The notes: a model not told the origin generated them from the sequence alone. DNA of 25,350 nucleotides from Cyanobacteria bacterium UBA1221 (GCA_002309425.1 DBXD01000021.1:1-25350), one strand, 5' to 3'; positions 5,473-13,991 are shown, counted from the first letter of the stretch. Program-made: numbers and translations.

Positions 5473-6846
5473 TTATATTCTGTCTATCATATCCCCTGTG
5501 ACTGTAAAGTTTTTTACCGGGAACGAAAAAGGTTTACTCAAACCGGGATTATCGGTATTAAGTCTAATATCTGTCGGAATAATTGAATAATTATCATACA
5601 TATAAACTTTGCCATCAGGTGTTATCATTTTTAAATATGCCATATTTGTTGCAGATATTTTTCTTTGTGCAACAAGGCTGCCGAAGTTCTTTTCGGATAT
5701 ATCTCTGAATTTATTCATTGCCTCAATACCGTCTAATGAGCCGTTATGTCTGACTTTATAGAAGGCTTCCATTCTGCCTGAGCTGAACAGCTTATAAGAC
5801 TGGTGATCATTAAAAAGTTTCATATATCCGTTCATAGCCTTTTGCATCATCTTCTTACTTTTTATAACCTTTCTTTCACCTCCCAGGTCCCCGAGATATT
5901 CAAACCACAAACGATCCAAAATATTACTCAGCGTGACGGCAAAATCTTCCATGTAGCAGCCGTCCATATTTGTAACATTTTTATCCAACCCCCGGATAAT
6001 TGTATTTAATTTGCCGTCTAATAGCAGAGGTGTAAACGTAAACAGAGTATTTACTTCATTATCTATATAATCCCTGTATGCATCTTCCGCTTTCTGCTGT
6101 TTTACCGATTTCTTCACCTTATTTGCCTCACTGCCTACCGGAATTAACGGAGAATAAGATTTAGGATTATATCCGTCTTTTAATGCACGAACATACTTGG
6201 GATTAAACGGATTAAGAGAAATATTTATTTGACGAAAATGTTTTGAATTTTTGGTTTTTAGTAATTGGTTTACATAATCTTCTGCTATCTTTTGTCGTTC
6301 TTTGTCATTTCTGTCCCACCCGGCGGTATCAAAAACTGTTTTATTTTGGGTTGACCTGTGAATTAATCTGCCCAGCTCAATTGCATCATGCTTTTTGCCA
6401 TTTTTATCAAATAAATGCATATCAATACTATCTGCATCGAAATAGCCCATTATATACTCATCACCACGGTGAGAAACCGGCCTGACACCGATTCTCCTTT
6501 TTAAAGCTAAAATATCATCCATTATCTGCTTAAAACTCTCAAACGAAGCTCTTGATATGAATGGCTGTGCGTTTGCATAACAATGCAAACATCCTTTATT
6601 ACACCCGCTTATCATATTTATTGAATGCAAATCTGTCAAGACAAATGCTATTTGCTTCATTGATAAGCCCTTAAATGTTTTTAAACCTTCCTGAATCCCG
6701 TCCAGCTTTTCCAAATCACAATTATACAGCGTTCTGTTAATAAATTTGTTATCAAATCTTGTCCGAAGCGCATAAAATCTTGCAGCTTTATACCCCGAAA
6801 AAGACTGATTTGAATATAAATAATTGTAATCGGACGAAATTTTCAT
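5473..6846 (-). CDS. Divergent radical SAM protein with N-terminal SFSGYKA tag
   Basis: The product is 457 residues if translation starts at ATG 6846. A GTG at 6861 would add five residues, but neither has a Shine-Dalgarno. The leader is polar and contains QSFSGYKA at about residues 14-21. The radical SAM motif CxxxCxxC appears later than usual, in SGCNKGCLHC (about residue 80). The familiar GGEP is not obvious. The C-terminal half has few cysteines, so SPASM is absent. The middle contains a long insertion rich in Lys and Asn. It may be a protein- or RNA-modifying radical SAM enzyme of a lineage-specific family. It lies upstream of the lipoprotein/SPASM pair on the same strand but is separated from it by a promoter. 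A functional link is possible but unproven. Confidence 0.85.
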   Translation of the reverse strand: MKISSDYNYLYSNQSFSGYKAARFYALRTRFDNKFINRTLYNCDLEKLDGIQEGLKTFKGLSMKQIAFVLTDLHSINMISGCNKGCLHCYANAQPFISRASFESFKQIMDDILALKRRIGVRPVSHRGDEYIMGYFDADSIDMHLFDKNGKKHDAIELGRLIHRSTQNKTVFDTAGWDRNDKERQKIAEDYVNQLLKTKNSKHFRQINISLNPFNPKYVRALKDGYNPKSYSPLIPVGSEANKVKKSVKQQKAEDAYRDYIDNEVNTLFTFTPLLLDGKLNTIIRGLDKNVTNMDGCYMEDFAVTLSNILDRLWFEYLGDLGGERKVIKSKKMMQKAMNGYMKLFNDHQSYKLFSSGRMEAFYKVRHNGSLDGIEAMNKFRDISEKNFGSLVAQRKISATNMAYLKMITPDGKVYMYDNYSIIPTDIRLNTDNPGLSKPFSFPVKNFTVTGDMIDRI

Positions 6847-6861
6847 ACTGTTATAAAACAC

Positions 6862-6880
6862 GTAAAAAATTTTTTTGCTA
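6862..6880 (-). promoter_or_regulatory. Upstream box C (TAGC-A7-T6)
   Basis: On the minus strand GC, seven A, six T and ACGTGTTTT lie 17 nt from the end of the T-run to ATG 6846. The box begins only about 10 nt after the stop codon of the preceding gene. It matches box B in layout and distance to the start. Confidence 0.4.
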
Positions 6881-6889
6881 TGTCATTTA

Positions 6890-7696
6890 TTATCTGTTCC
6901 AAAATCCGAGTATCAAATCTTCCCTGTACGGGTCACAAGGCCGGTCCAATGATGTCGGAAACAGCACATCATCCTTACAGGTAGAATATTTTGATTTTTT
7001 TATATAAGTTACTTCCATAACATCAGGATATAAGGTATCTTCAATACATATATAATATGCACAGTTATTTCCATGCAGATGAACAGGTTTGTGCGTTTTG
7101 TTGAGTTTTTTTAAAACATTAATTTTCGTCTCTGCTGTCTTATCATCACAGGCTCGAATCACATTGTGAAATTCCAAAACAATCTGGTCAAATTTATTTA
7201 ATGTGTCTGATTTTATATTATTCAGGACTTCCCATTCACAACCTTCAACATCCATTTTTAAAATCATATTATTACAATTCTGATGTTTGTTTTGAAGAAT
7301 GAAATTGTCCAAAGTGTCTAATAATTCTTCAGGGTTTGGTTTTGGGGCAATACCCTGTTTAAAATAATGAAAATTATCTTTGCTTGACGGTAAATTATCG
7401 ATAGTGTGGTCATACATATATATTTCAAAACCTTTATCCGCCATATCAGAATCCCACGACACATCATCCTTTATTCCAAACGAATAAGCAACATAATCCC
7501 CCGAACAAAAATCATCCAGCATCACATATCCGCCGTCATACGGATTCCCTACTCTTATAAAATCAAAATCCTTAGGTTTCACAATATACAAAGCTTTTTT
7601 AAGCTGTTTATAATAACCTTTGGAAACATTTATATTTATTGGGGGCATTAATAATTGAGAATCTGTGCAGTTATCATTACATGCTAATAAATCCAT
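6890..7696 (-). CDS. FkbM-like SAM-dependent methyltransferase
   Basis: The 268-residue protein has features of class I methyltransferases of the FkbM type. These are RVGNPYDGGY (48-57), YSFGI (71-75, nucleotide-loop region), YDHT (95-98, end of beta2) and the typical LKMDVEGCEWEVL (146-158). The family O-methylates sugars or other small molecules, often in surface glycan clusters. It follows an epimerase and a GT2 gene on the same strand after a 96-nt gap, which fits a role in glycan modification. ATG 7696 lacks a close Shine-Dalgarno. It carries many Cys residues (C6, C10, C64, C141, C153 and more), which is unusual for a cytoplasmic methyltransferase. Substrate unknown. Confidence 0.82.
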   Translation of the reverse strand: MDLLACNDNCTDSQLLMPPININVSKGYYKQLKKALYIVKPKDFDFIRVGNPYDGGYVMLDDFCSGDYVAYSFGIKDDVSWDSDMADKGFEIYMYDHTIDNLPSSKDNFHYFKQGIAPKPNPEELLDTLDNFILQNKHQNCNNMILKMDVEGCEWEVLNNIKSDTLNKFDQIVLEFHNVIRACDDKTAETKINVLKKLNKTHKPVHLHGNNCAYYICIEDTLYPDVMEVTYIKKSKYSTCKDDVLFPTSLDRPCDPYREDLILGFWNR

Positions 7697-7792
7697 AACT
7701 AAAAAAATCCAAAAATAACAATACTACATAAGTCTAGCATATAAATTCCGCCTCATCAAAATATATAAATATACGTAACATAATTTGCTATA

Positions 7793-8749
7793 TTAGGAAT
7801 TTTGCTGTGCTTCTTCCCATTGTATGAAATTTCTAATGCCGTCTTCAAAAGAAATCTTTGGCTCGTAGTTTAGCAATTTATAAGCTTTTGTTATATCGCT
7901 TGCGGTTTTATACACATCTCCCCTTTGCATAGGCAAATTTTGCCTTTTAGCCTTTTTACCCAGTACTTTTTCTATCGTATCTATCACTTCTTCAAGAGAT
8001 ATCGGCTTTCCCGCGCCTAAATTAATAACTTCATATAAAGACTTATCATAATTAATTGCGGCACAAATACCTGATACTATATCATCAATATATGTATAAT
8101 CTCTGACTGTTTTACCATTGCCGTACACCGGAACTGGTTTATCTTCATTTATAAGATTTACGAATTTTCTTACCACCAAATCCGGGCGTTGTCTTGGACC
8201 ATACACAGAAAACAATCGTAAACAAATTGCACTAATTCCATATGACTTTGAATATGCACGCAATATACGCTCACATGCAAGTTTAGAAACAGCATACGGT
8301 GATACCGGACTTTCAATACCGGCATCTTCCCTGAATTTTTCCGCATTACACTCCCCATAAACCGAAGAAGAAGAAGCAAAAACAATTTTACCGACTTTAT
8401 TATTCCTCATTTGCTCTAACAAATTTCTCGTTCCGACAATGTTATTTTTTAAATATTCAAAAGGACATTTAAAAGAATGCCTAACCCCGGAAAGAGAGGC
8501 AAGATGTACAACATAGTCTATCTCATTCGCCGCAAAAATTCTTGCCGTTAATTCCTTATCGCAAATATCTCCCTCATAAAAAGTGTAATCAGGATTACCC
8601 AAATTTGAAACAATATTTTGTTTTTTCAGTTTTAAATCATAATAATTATTCAGGTTATCAATTACTAAAAGCCTATTTCCCGCGCTTAGTAACTTATCTG
8701 CAAGCGATGAACCTATAAATCCTGCCCCACCTGTAATTAGTATAACCAT
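7793..8749 (-). CDS. NAD-dependent nucleotide-sugar epimerase/dehydratase
   Basis: The 318-residue extended SDR enzyme has the NAD-binding GGAGFIG (7-13), D31 after the second strand, a Ser-rich catalytic strand (126-129), and the YxxxK pair Y152/K156. The C-terminal half (VYGPRQRPD..., RDYTYIDD) matches UDP-glucose/UDP-glucuronate 4-epimerase and related families. It interconverts nucleotide sugars used for surface polysaccharide. The start at 8749 has GGGG 7 nt upstream. The gene begins 12 nt after the stop of the GT2 gene, so the two are an operon. Exact sugar cannot be read from the sequence; UDP-GlcNAc, UDP-Glc and UDP-GlcA are all possible. Confidence 0.92.
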   Translation of the reverse strand: MVILITGGAGFIGSSLADKLLSAGNRLLVIDNLNNYYDLKLKKQNIVSNLGNPDYTFYEGDICDKELTARIFAANEIDYVVHLASLSGVRHSFKCPFEYLKNNIVGTRNLLEQMRNNKVGKIVFASSSSVYGECNAEKFREDAGIESPVSPYAVSKLACERILRAYSKSYGISAICLRLFSVYGPRQRPDLVVRKFVNLINEDKPVPVYGNGKTVRDYTYIDDIVSGICAAINYDKSLYEVINLGAGKPISLEEVIDTIEKVLGKKAKRQNLPMQRGDVYKTASDITKAYKLLNYEPKISFEDGIRNFIQWEEAQQNS

Positions 8750-8761
8750 AGTTCAGCCCCG

Positions 8762-9751
8762 TTACCATATATTTTTTTGTTTCATATATTTTTCAATTTC
8801 ATCAAAATTATTCTCTTTGATAAATCTGATTATTTTCATATTAGTTTTTTCAAAAGGGAAAAAATCCTCCTTATCAAACTGTTCATAATCGATATCTATA
8901 ATATAATTTTTAATCTTTTCAATATATTCTTTTCTTAATTCGGCATCTAACTTGGACATTATATTAACAAGATTACAAACAAAATGAGCGTAATGAATAC
9001 TTTTGAGCCTTTCAAAATGCCCTGAAGCCTTTAAAGGGGGTTCTGCTAAAGAAAAAGCCCTAAACACATCAAATGCTTTTTTATGCCTTATAGTTGAGAT
9101 AGAATTTTCTCTTTGCTGACAGTAGTAATAATATGGGACAGGCAGGTAATTTATATTTTTAGCTCTTACATAAACTTCAGCCCAGTGGGGAACATCCTGA
9201 TTATTTAAGTCCGGCTCAAATTTAATATCCTTAATTAAATCCGTCAAATAAAATTTTGACCATGTAGCAACGGGAACAAACCTATATACAAAAGGCTCTG
9301 CCGAATCTATATTAAACGAATTATTACCGTATTTTTCAAGTATCTGCACAATATGCCAGGTCTTTGAATTTTTTAATTCCGCACTACCTCTAAAAAAATC
9401 AAATATAACCACATCAGACTTATGGTTTTCGGCAAAGTTATACAATCCTTCCAGGGTGTTTTTTGCAATGAAATCATCCGAATCAACAAACATGGTATAC
9501 TTTCCGGTAACATACTCCATTGCGGTATTTCTTGCAACGGAAAGTCCTTGGTTTTTTTGATGTATCACTTTTATTTTAGGGTACATTTTTTCATAAACAT
9601 CTAAAATTTTACCTGAATTATCCGTTGAACCATCATCCACACAAATAATTTCATAATCCAAGCCAAAGGTCTGGTCAAGTATTGTATTTAAACACCTGCG
9701 CAAATATTTCTCTACATTATATACCGGTACTGTCACCGAAATCTCAGTCAT
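8762..9751 (-). CDS. GT2 family glycosyltransferase
   Basis: The 329-residue protein has a classical GT-A fold start (VTVPVYNVEKYLRRC, residues 7-20), the acidic VDDGSTD (38-44), QGLSVARN (68-75) and the metal-binding FVDSDDF (88-94). The C-terminal third (about 230-329) is helical and probably binds the acceptor. It transfers a sugar from a nucleotide-sugar to a growing surface glycan at the cytoplasmic face of the membrane. No membrane segment is seen. The ATG at 9751 has GGAG 6 nt upstream, and a TATAAT lies about 30 nt upstream. It leads a unit with the epimerase and probably the methyltransferase. Confidence 0.93.
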   Translation of the reverse strand: MTEISVTVPVYNVEKYLRRCLNTILDQTFGLDYEIICVDDGSTDNSGKILDVYEKMYPKIKVIHQKNQGLSVARNTAMEYVTGKYTMFVDSDDFIAKNTLEGLYNFAENHKSDVVIFDFFRGSAELKNSKTWHIVQILEKYGNNSFNIDSAEPFVYRFVPVATWSKFYLTDLIKDIKFEPDLNNQDVPHWAEVYVRAKNINYLPVPYYYYCQQRENSISTIRHKKAFDVFRAFSLAEPPLKASGHFERLKSIHYAHFVCNLVNIMSKLDAELRKEYIEKIKNYIIDIDYEQFDKEDFFPFEKTNMKIIRFIKENNFDEIEKYMKQKNIW

Positions 9752-9781
9752 GCCTGACTCCCCAAAAACCCATAGTCAAAT

Positions 9782-9787
9782 ATTATA
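9782..9787 (-). promoter_or_regulatory. Possible -10 element of the GT2/epimerase unit
   Basis: TATAAT on the minus strand lies about 30 nt before the GT2 start. The best upstream hexamer at a 16-nt spacing is TTAGAC, a weak -35, so the promoter call is tentative. Confidence 0.4.
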
Positions 9788-9839
9788 TTAAATATTTCAA
9801 TTTGTCTAATCTAAATATCACTTTAAATTTAATTAATTA

Positions 9840-10904
9840 TTAATCTAATTTTTTGTATTTGCCCCTGTCTGCCCACTCTAGGCCATTCCAGGATTTTGCT
9901 TTCTTATCGTAATCTTTATATATTATATTAAAAGTATCTAAACCTTCGTATCTATGATCATCAAATGGCCATGGAGCACTTTTTATAACTTTTTCCGGAT
10001 AAGGATTACCGTTTTCATCAACTTCATCACTCCACGTGATATGGTATTCTGCCTCACCGGCTACTTTAATTACAGTTTCTTTGCCCGTAGTAACTGAGGA
10101 TACAATATCTTCATTAATAACAAAACCTGCATTTAAAGGCAGCCCGTTATAGCCCGGAGATGCATTTTGACCATAATTAGAACCTTGATTTAAACTATAT
10201 TTATATCTGCTCTCAAACTCCGCCATATAAGCTTCTTTATCTTCGCAATATTTAACGTTATCAATTTGTTCTGCCATATCTATGGCAAATGATTCTACAT
10301 CAACTTCTTCAGGAACAGAACTCAAAACATCTCCGTTCAAATAGTGTGCCATCTCGTGAATCAGAGATTTTAAACAAGTTGTCGGATCTAAATTTTCCGA
10401 TTCCATACTAAATTTAATTTCTTTGCTGTCAGTAAATGTAACAGCAACATACCAGCTTATACCGTTCGTGACAGAAATATCAACGTCTTCTATAAGATTT
10501 GCTATATCATTTATACGTGTATTTTCAGGATGTTCTGCCGCAAACTTTTTAATTTTATCTTTTGCTTCGGTTAAATTCTGCTTTAATACCTTTTCTGAAG
10601 AATTTTCCGTTTCAGAAGTAACTTGATTTGATTTATCATATTTGGCTATCTGGTCAGAATAGTTTTTTCCAAAGTGTTTATTTGCCCATTCGGTATATTT
10701 GTCATAAATTTTATCCAAAATCTCGCCAAGTATATTTTTTGAATTTGAATATTCCTCTTCACTTAGAATATATTTATTATCATCCGTATTTAGACTTTCA
10801 AATATACTGCGGGACATATCATCTGCGCCAATGCTGCTACAGTCTTTTTTGATTAAAGGACTGTAATGTAAAAACATATTTTGTATAACCAAAGATTTAT
10901 CCAT
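9840..10904 (-). CDS. HExxH zinc peptidase-like protein (ImmA/IrrE-like active site)
   Basis: The 354-residue protein contains SLIHEMAHYLNGD with H183, E184 and H187. A following EVDVESFAIDMAEQ supplies E204 as likely third zinc ligand. This spacing resembles ImmA/IrrE-type gluzincins, but the rest does not match them. Residues 1-130 are helical and charged, with a Lys/Glu-rich stretch (about 95-125). The C-terminal part (about 255-354) is beta-rich, with several Trp residues. No signal peptide is visible. An A6T6 tract lies upstream, and a GAGAG stretch about 8-13 nt before ATG 10904 may serve as ribosome-binding site. It stands next to a second, unrelated HExxH protein. Target and location are unknown. 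Confidence 0.78.
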   Translation of the reverse strand: MDKSLVIQNMFLHYSPLIKKDCSSIGADDMSRSIFESLNTDDNKYILSEEEYSNSKNILGEILDKIYDKYTEWANKHFGKNYSDQIAKYDKSNQVTSETENSSEKVLKQNLTEAKDKIKKFAAEHPENTRINDIANLIEDVDISVTNGISWYVAVTFTDSKEIKFSMESENLDPTTCLKSLIHEMAHYLNGDVLSSVPEEVDVESFAIDMAEQIDNVKYCEDKEAYMAEFESRYKYSLNQGSNYGQNASPGYNGLPLNAGFVINEDIVSSVTTGKETVIKVAGEAEYHITWSDEVDENGNPYPEKVIKSAPWPFDDHRYEGLDTFNIIYKDYDKKAKSWNGLEWADRGKYKKLD

Positions 10905-10930
10905 ATTAATACATCTCTCTCTTTTTTTAT

Positions 10931-10942
10931 AAAAAATTTTTT
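10931..10942 (-). promoter_or_regulatory. A6T6 tract before the zinc peptidase gene
   Basis: AAAAAATTTTTT lies 26 nt before ATG 10904. It resembles the A/T part of boxes A-C but lacks the GGC prefix, so membership in that set is doubtful. Confidence 0.25.
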
Positions 10943-10996
10943 AGAAGCAGTATTTCACAAAAAAATATTTATGATACAAATATTTACAATAAAAAG

Positions 10997-12070
10997 TTAA
11001 TCTTTAACAAAAAGACGATTGACCCATGTCGCTAAATTGGGGTTTTCCCTGTATGCTTCACGCTCAAGTTTGTTATTATAGTATGAAGAAAAAGGATTTA
11101 TGGTTCGCCAAAAATTGACCTTCGGATAATCAAGCATTGCCTGAAAATACTGATTTGCCTTTTCTTCTTCTTCCGGTGAAAGTTTTCCTTTTTTATTTGC
11201 AATTTCCTGATAATATTTTTCGTCTATTACAATTGGAACATCGTTGTAGGTTGCATTTTTATCGGTTAATAATGTATGAATTCCAACGACATAATTTTTA
11301 AAGTTCACATCCGCTTCTGTGAAATGAAGCGTTAAATTATCATATTTTCCGGTTTTGTCATTAATTACATCCTTATAAACTTCTTCCATCTCGGCAACAG
11401 CATCCATATTATTCATAAGTTTTGCAGAAGAAGATAAAACAGCATAATTTAATTTCTTTATACCGTCTGTTGAACATGCAATAGTTTCGTACTGTTTAGC
11501 ATGGACAAGTTCGTGTTTTAAAAGTTTTTTGGAACGACGTTTTAAAACAGGATCTACAACCATATTTTTGTTTACGGTAATTTCCTCACCGATAGCGGAA
11601 CACGCTGCCCCTATATAGGCTGAATGTATCTGGTCTTTACGGAGTCTGGCACTTGTTTCTGTATTTATATCATCAAATTCCCGCTTAAATTTATCATATT
11701 TTTTATCGGCATTTCTGTTTAATAAGTATCCTGTTCCTGCACAAACAAGCGCCCAACCTGCAAATACAAACGGAAAAGCTTTTAAAAATTTTAAGGCTTG
11801 AGTTTTTGCGACTTCTTTACCCGCCTTTGCGGCATGTTTTATTTTGAATATGCCATGAATGACATATCCTAAAAATGGGATATCCGCTATAATTGCAGCC
11901 GTAGGGGACAACATATATCTTGATAAAAAGGAACCTTTTTCCTTTTGCTGAACCGTCTTGTTAATTTCATCCAAAAACATGTCAGCTGCAGACGGCCTCT
12001 TCGGCTTTTGAAAATTATCGGAAGAAATCGAATACCTTTTTAAATTTTGCACACTGACATTACTAACCAT
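10997..12070 (-). CDS. Membrane-associated HExxH metallopeptidase-like protein
   Basis: The 357-residue protein has KHELVHAKQYE with H186, E187 and H190, and a distal LEREAY (335-340) that could supply the glutamate zinc ligand. Two hydrophobic stretches (about 56-75 and 95-117) suggest membrane insertion before the catalytic part. The N-terminus is polar (SSDNFQKPKRPS) and not a signal peptide. The span between HELVH and LEREAY is long and helical. I do not recognise the family; the two motifs support a gluzincin-like metalloprotein, but activity is not shown. The nearest GGAG is 16 nt from ATG 12070, which is too far for a normal ribosome-binding site. It is separated from its neighbours by 62 and 92 nt. 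Confidence 0.75.
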   Translation of the reverse strand: MVSNVSVQNLKRYSISSDNFQKPKRPSAADMFLDEINKTVQQKEKGSFLSRYMLSPTAAIIADIPFLGYVIHGIFKIKHAAKAGKEVAKTQALKFLKAFPFVFAGWALVCAGTGYLLNRNADKKYDKFKREFDDINTETSARLRKDQIHSAYIGAACSAIGEEITVNKNMVVDPVLKRRSKKLLKHELVHAKQYETIACSTDGIKKLNYAVLSSSAKLMNNMDAVAEMEEVYKDVINDKTGKYDNLTLHFTEADVNFKNYVVGIHTLLTDKNATYNDVPIVIDEKYYQEIANKKGKLSPEEEEKANQYFQAMLDYPKVNFWRTINPFSSYYNNKLEREAYRENPNLATWVNRLFVKD

Positions 12071-12132
12071 ATATTTAAAAAAACTTCTCCGCCTTTTTTA
12101 TTGCTAATTTATTAAGTAATATTAATTTTAAA

Positions 12133-13749
12133 CTAATCTTCCATTGCAGATATTTGTTTTATCATATTCAAATATGCCTCATTGTTTTTGGTCTGACCGG
12201 AATATCTTTTCAGCCGTCTTTGCGCAATTATTTTAAGGTATTTTTTCCTTTTTGGATTACCGTTATTAATAAAAAATTCCATTGCCTGTTTTCTGTGTTC
12301 AAATAACTCCTTCTCAGGCATTTTAGCCAAGACATTACCGAACGTTTCAGGGCGGGTTTTCCTGTCCCACTCATAAAACGGCTTATTAATAAAACAGAAC
12401 TTTTCTGCCCACGAAATAATACACGGAGTCCAGGACACATCTTCATACTTTAAAAGACCAAGAGGATGATCTTTTACCATCTGAGCATCATATAATTTGT
12501 TCCATATTGCACAGTTGTAGTATCCGGGAGTGTACATTATTTCTAAGTAATCGTCAATATCAACAGCTTTATCCTCCTCGAACGGCAATACACAATGAAC
12601 TGTATATCCGCTGTCTACAAGTCTGTACAAAGGAGCGATTGCAACCCGGCACTCATTTTTTATAATTGAAGTGTACAGAGAGCTAATCATTTCGGGACGG
12701 ATTAAATCATCATTATCCAAAAATGCGATATATTTACCTTCTGCCATATTGATACCAAAGTTTCTGGTATCCGCGACCCCGCCGTTTGTTTTTTGAGCAA
12801 TCTTTATGTTTGGATAAGTTTTTGCATACCAATCCATAATTTCCTGTGTTTTATCTTTTGAACCGTCGTTCACTATTATAATTTCCAAATCATCAAAATT
12901 TGAAGCAAGAGCACTGTCAATACTTCTGGCAATATAATCTTCGGCATTATAGGCAGGAATTATAAGAGATACCTCGGGGTGCGTATATTTTCGTTTTTGT
13001 ATTTTTATATAATCCGTACTATCAACAATAATCCTGCCCTCAGGCGAATTTACAAACGCACAGACTTTAAATTTTATACTTGTTTTGTACCCTTTTAATG
13101 TTGCAAAATGACACTTCCCGTCAGAAATTTCACAAACAGGCTGAGAATTACAATCGCTATATATACAATACCCGTCAGCATAACCGTCATATATCCAGGA
13201 TAAAAACATATTGTCCGTATAGGATTTGTACAACGTTGCAAACCTAAAACCCGCAGACGGATTATAAAAAATAGCGGAAGAATATAGTATTTTCCGCTCA
13301 CCATTTTCCATTCGGTACGGTTTTATCTTATAGGAATCCGATTTTTCTGTTGCTTTAACGGTAATTGATTGGGTTTGATAGTTTCTAAACCCGTTAAATC
13401 CTTTTAAGTCATTTCTGTATAAGCGATACCCCTGAGCATTCGGATATTTGCTGTACAAAAATTGAACATCCTCGTTATTGGTAGCCTTTAAGGCGACTAC
13501 ATCTATGGCTGCCTGATTAAATTTTTTAACCTGAGATTCTTCAACCACACTGCCGTTTTTAAAAGCACGGATAAAAATCTCATTATCTCCAAACGGCAAT
13601 AATGATAACGTAGTAAAAGTATCGGTATAAGTTCTTGCAATTTCGGAAAATACATCCCCAACTTTTAAATAAATAATGTATAAATCCGCATCAACCTTAT
13701 CCCAATTTATTTCAACTTTTGCACCCGCACTCTTAATATTTATTTTCAT
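12133..13749 (-). CDS. GT2 glycosyltransferase with N-terminal FN3-like repeats
   Basis: The 538-residue protein has two parts. Residues 1-250 appear to hold three fibronectin-III-like beta sandwiches with recurring Trp/Tyr patterns (EINWDKVDADLYIIY, then NAQGYRLYRN, then LSWIYDGYADGYCIY). From residue 259 a GT2 catalytic domain starts: VSLIIPAYNAE, VNDGS (293-297), GGVADTRN and FLDNDD (343-348). FN3-like modules are normally extracellular adhesive or carbohydrate-binding folds, so their fusion to a cytoplasmic-type GT is unusual. No signal or transmembrane segment is seen. ATG 13749 has AAGGG 7 nt upstream. It ends the PAP2-nanE-nanK-75aa unit, 14 nt after the preceding small gene. The FN3 call is by pattern and less certain than the GT2 call. 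Confidence 0.88.
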   Translation of the reverse strand: MKINIKSAGAKVEINWDKVDADLYIIYLKVGDVFSEIARTYTDTFTTLSLLPFGDNEIFIRAFKNGSVVEESQVKKFNQAAIDVVALKATNNEDVQFLYSKYPNAQGYRLYRNDLKGFNGFRNYQTQSITVKATEKSDSYKIKPYRMENGERKILYSSAIFYNPSAGFRFATLYKSYTDNMFLSWIYDGYADGYCIYSDCNSQPVCEISDGKCHFATLKGYKTSIKFKVCAFVNSPEGRIIVDSTDYIKIQKRKYTHPEVSLIIPAYNAEDYIARSIDSALASNFDDLEIIIVNDGSKDKTQEIMDWYAKTYPNIKIAQKTNGGVADTRNFGINMAEGKYIAFLDNDDLIRPEMISSLYTSIIKNECRVAIAPLYRLVDSGYTVHCVLPFEEDKAVDIDDYLEIMYTPGYYNCAIWNKLYDAQMVKDHPLGLLKYEDVSWTPCIISWAEKFCFINKPFYEWDRKTRPETFGNVLAKMPEKELFEHRKQAMEFFINNGNPKRKKYLKIIAQRRLKRYSGQTKNNEAYLNMIKQISAMED

Positions 13750-13763
13750 TAAACCGCCCTTTT

Positions 13764-13991
13764 CTATTCCCTGATAATTCCCTGCAAACTCATAACGGTT
13801 TCGTAACTTGCACCGGCTTCAAGAAGTTCTTCGGCTGAAAGTCCGAATAATGTTATCAAACTGCAGGCCTGATTTCTATCCCTGCATTTATTTAGTAAGG
13901 TAACAACTTCACCGACTGCATCTTCTCTTGAAAGGTTGGTGACTCTGTCATTAATTCCCAAATGTAAGCTTCTTTTTTTTGCCTTACCCAT
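13764..13991 (-). CDS. Small helical protein, translationally coupled to nanK
   Basis: This 75-residue protein has a basic start (GKAKKRS) and a mostly helical remainder with three Leu/Ala-rich helices (about 24-36, 44-58, 60-72). Its ATG overlaps the last codons and stop of nanK by 8 nt (ATGGGTAA). GGGAG lies about 9 nt upstream, inside nanK. A 14-nt gap separates it from the FN3-GT2 gene. The overlap and ribosome-binding site support a real gene. No signal peptide or metal motif is present, and the family is not recognised. It may be a small regulator or partner protein, but nothing in the sequence decides this. Confidence 0.65.
   Translation of the reverse strand: MGKAKKRSLHLGINDRVTNLSREDAVGEVVTLLNKCRDRNQACSLITLFGLSAEELLEAGASYETVMSLQGIIRE

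Noticed and set aside
7697..7792. A gene in the gap between the epimerase and methyltransferase genes
   Set aside because: It is AT-rich, with no open frame having a ribosome-binding site and no clear hairpin terminator.
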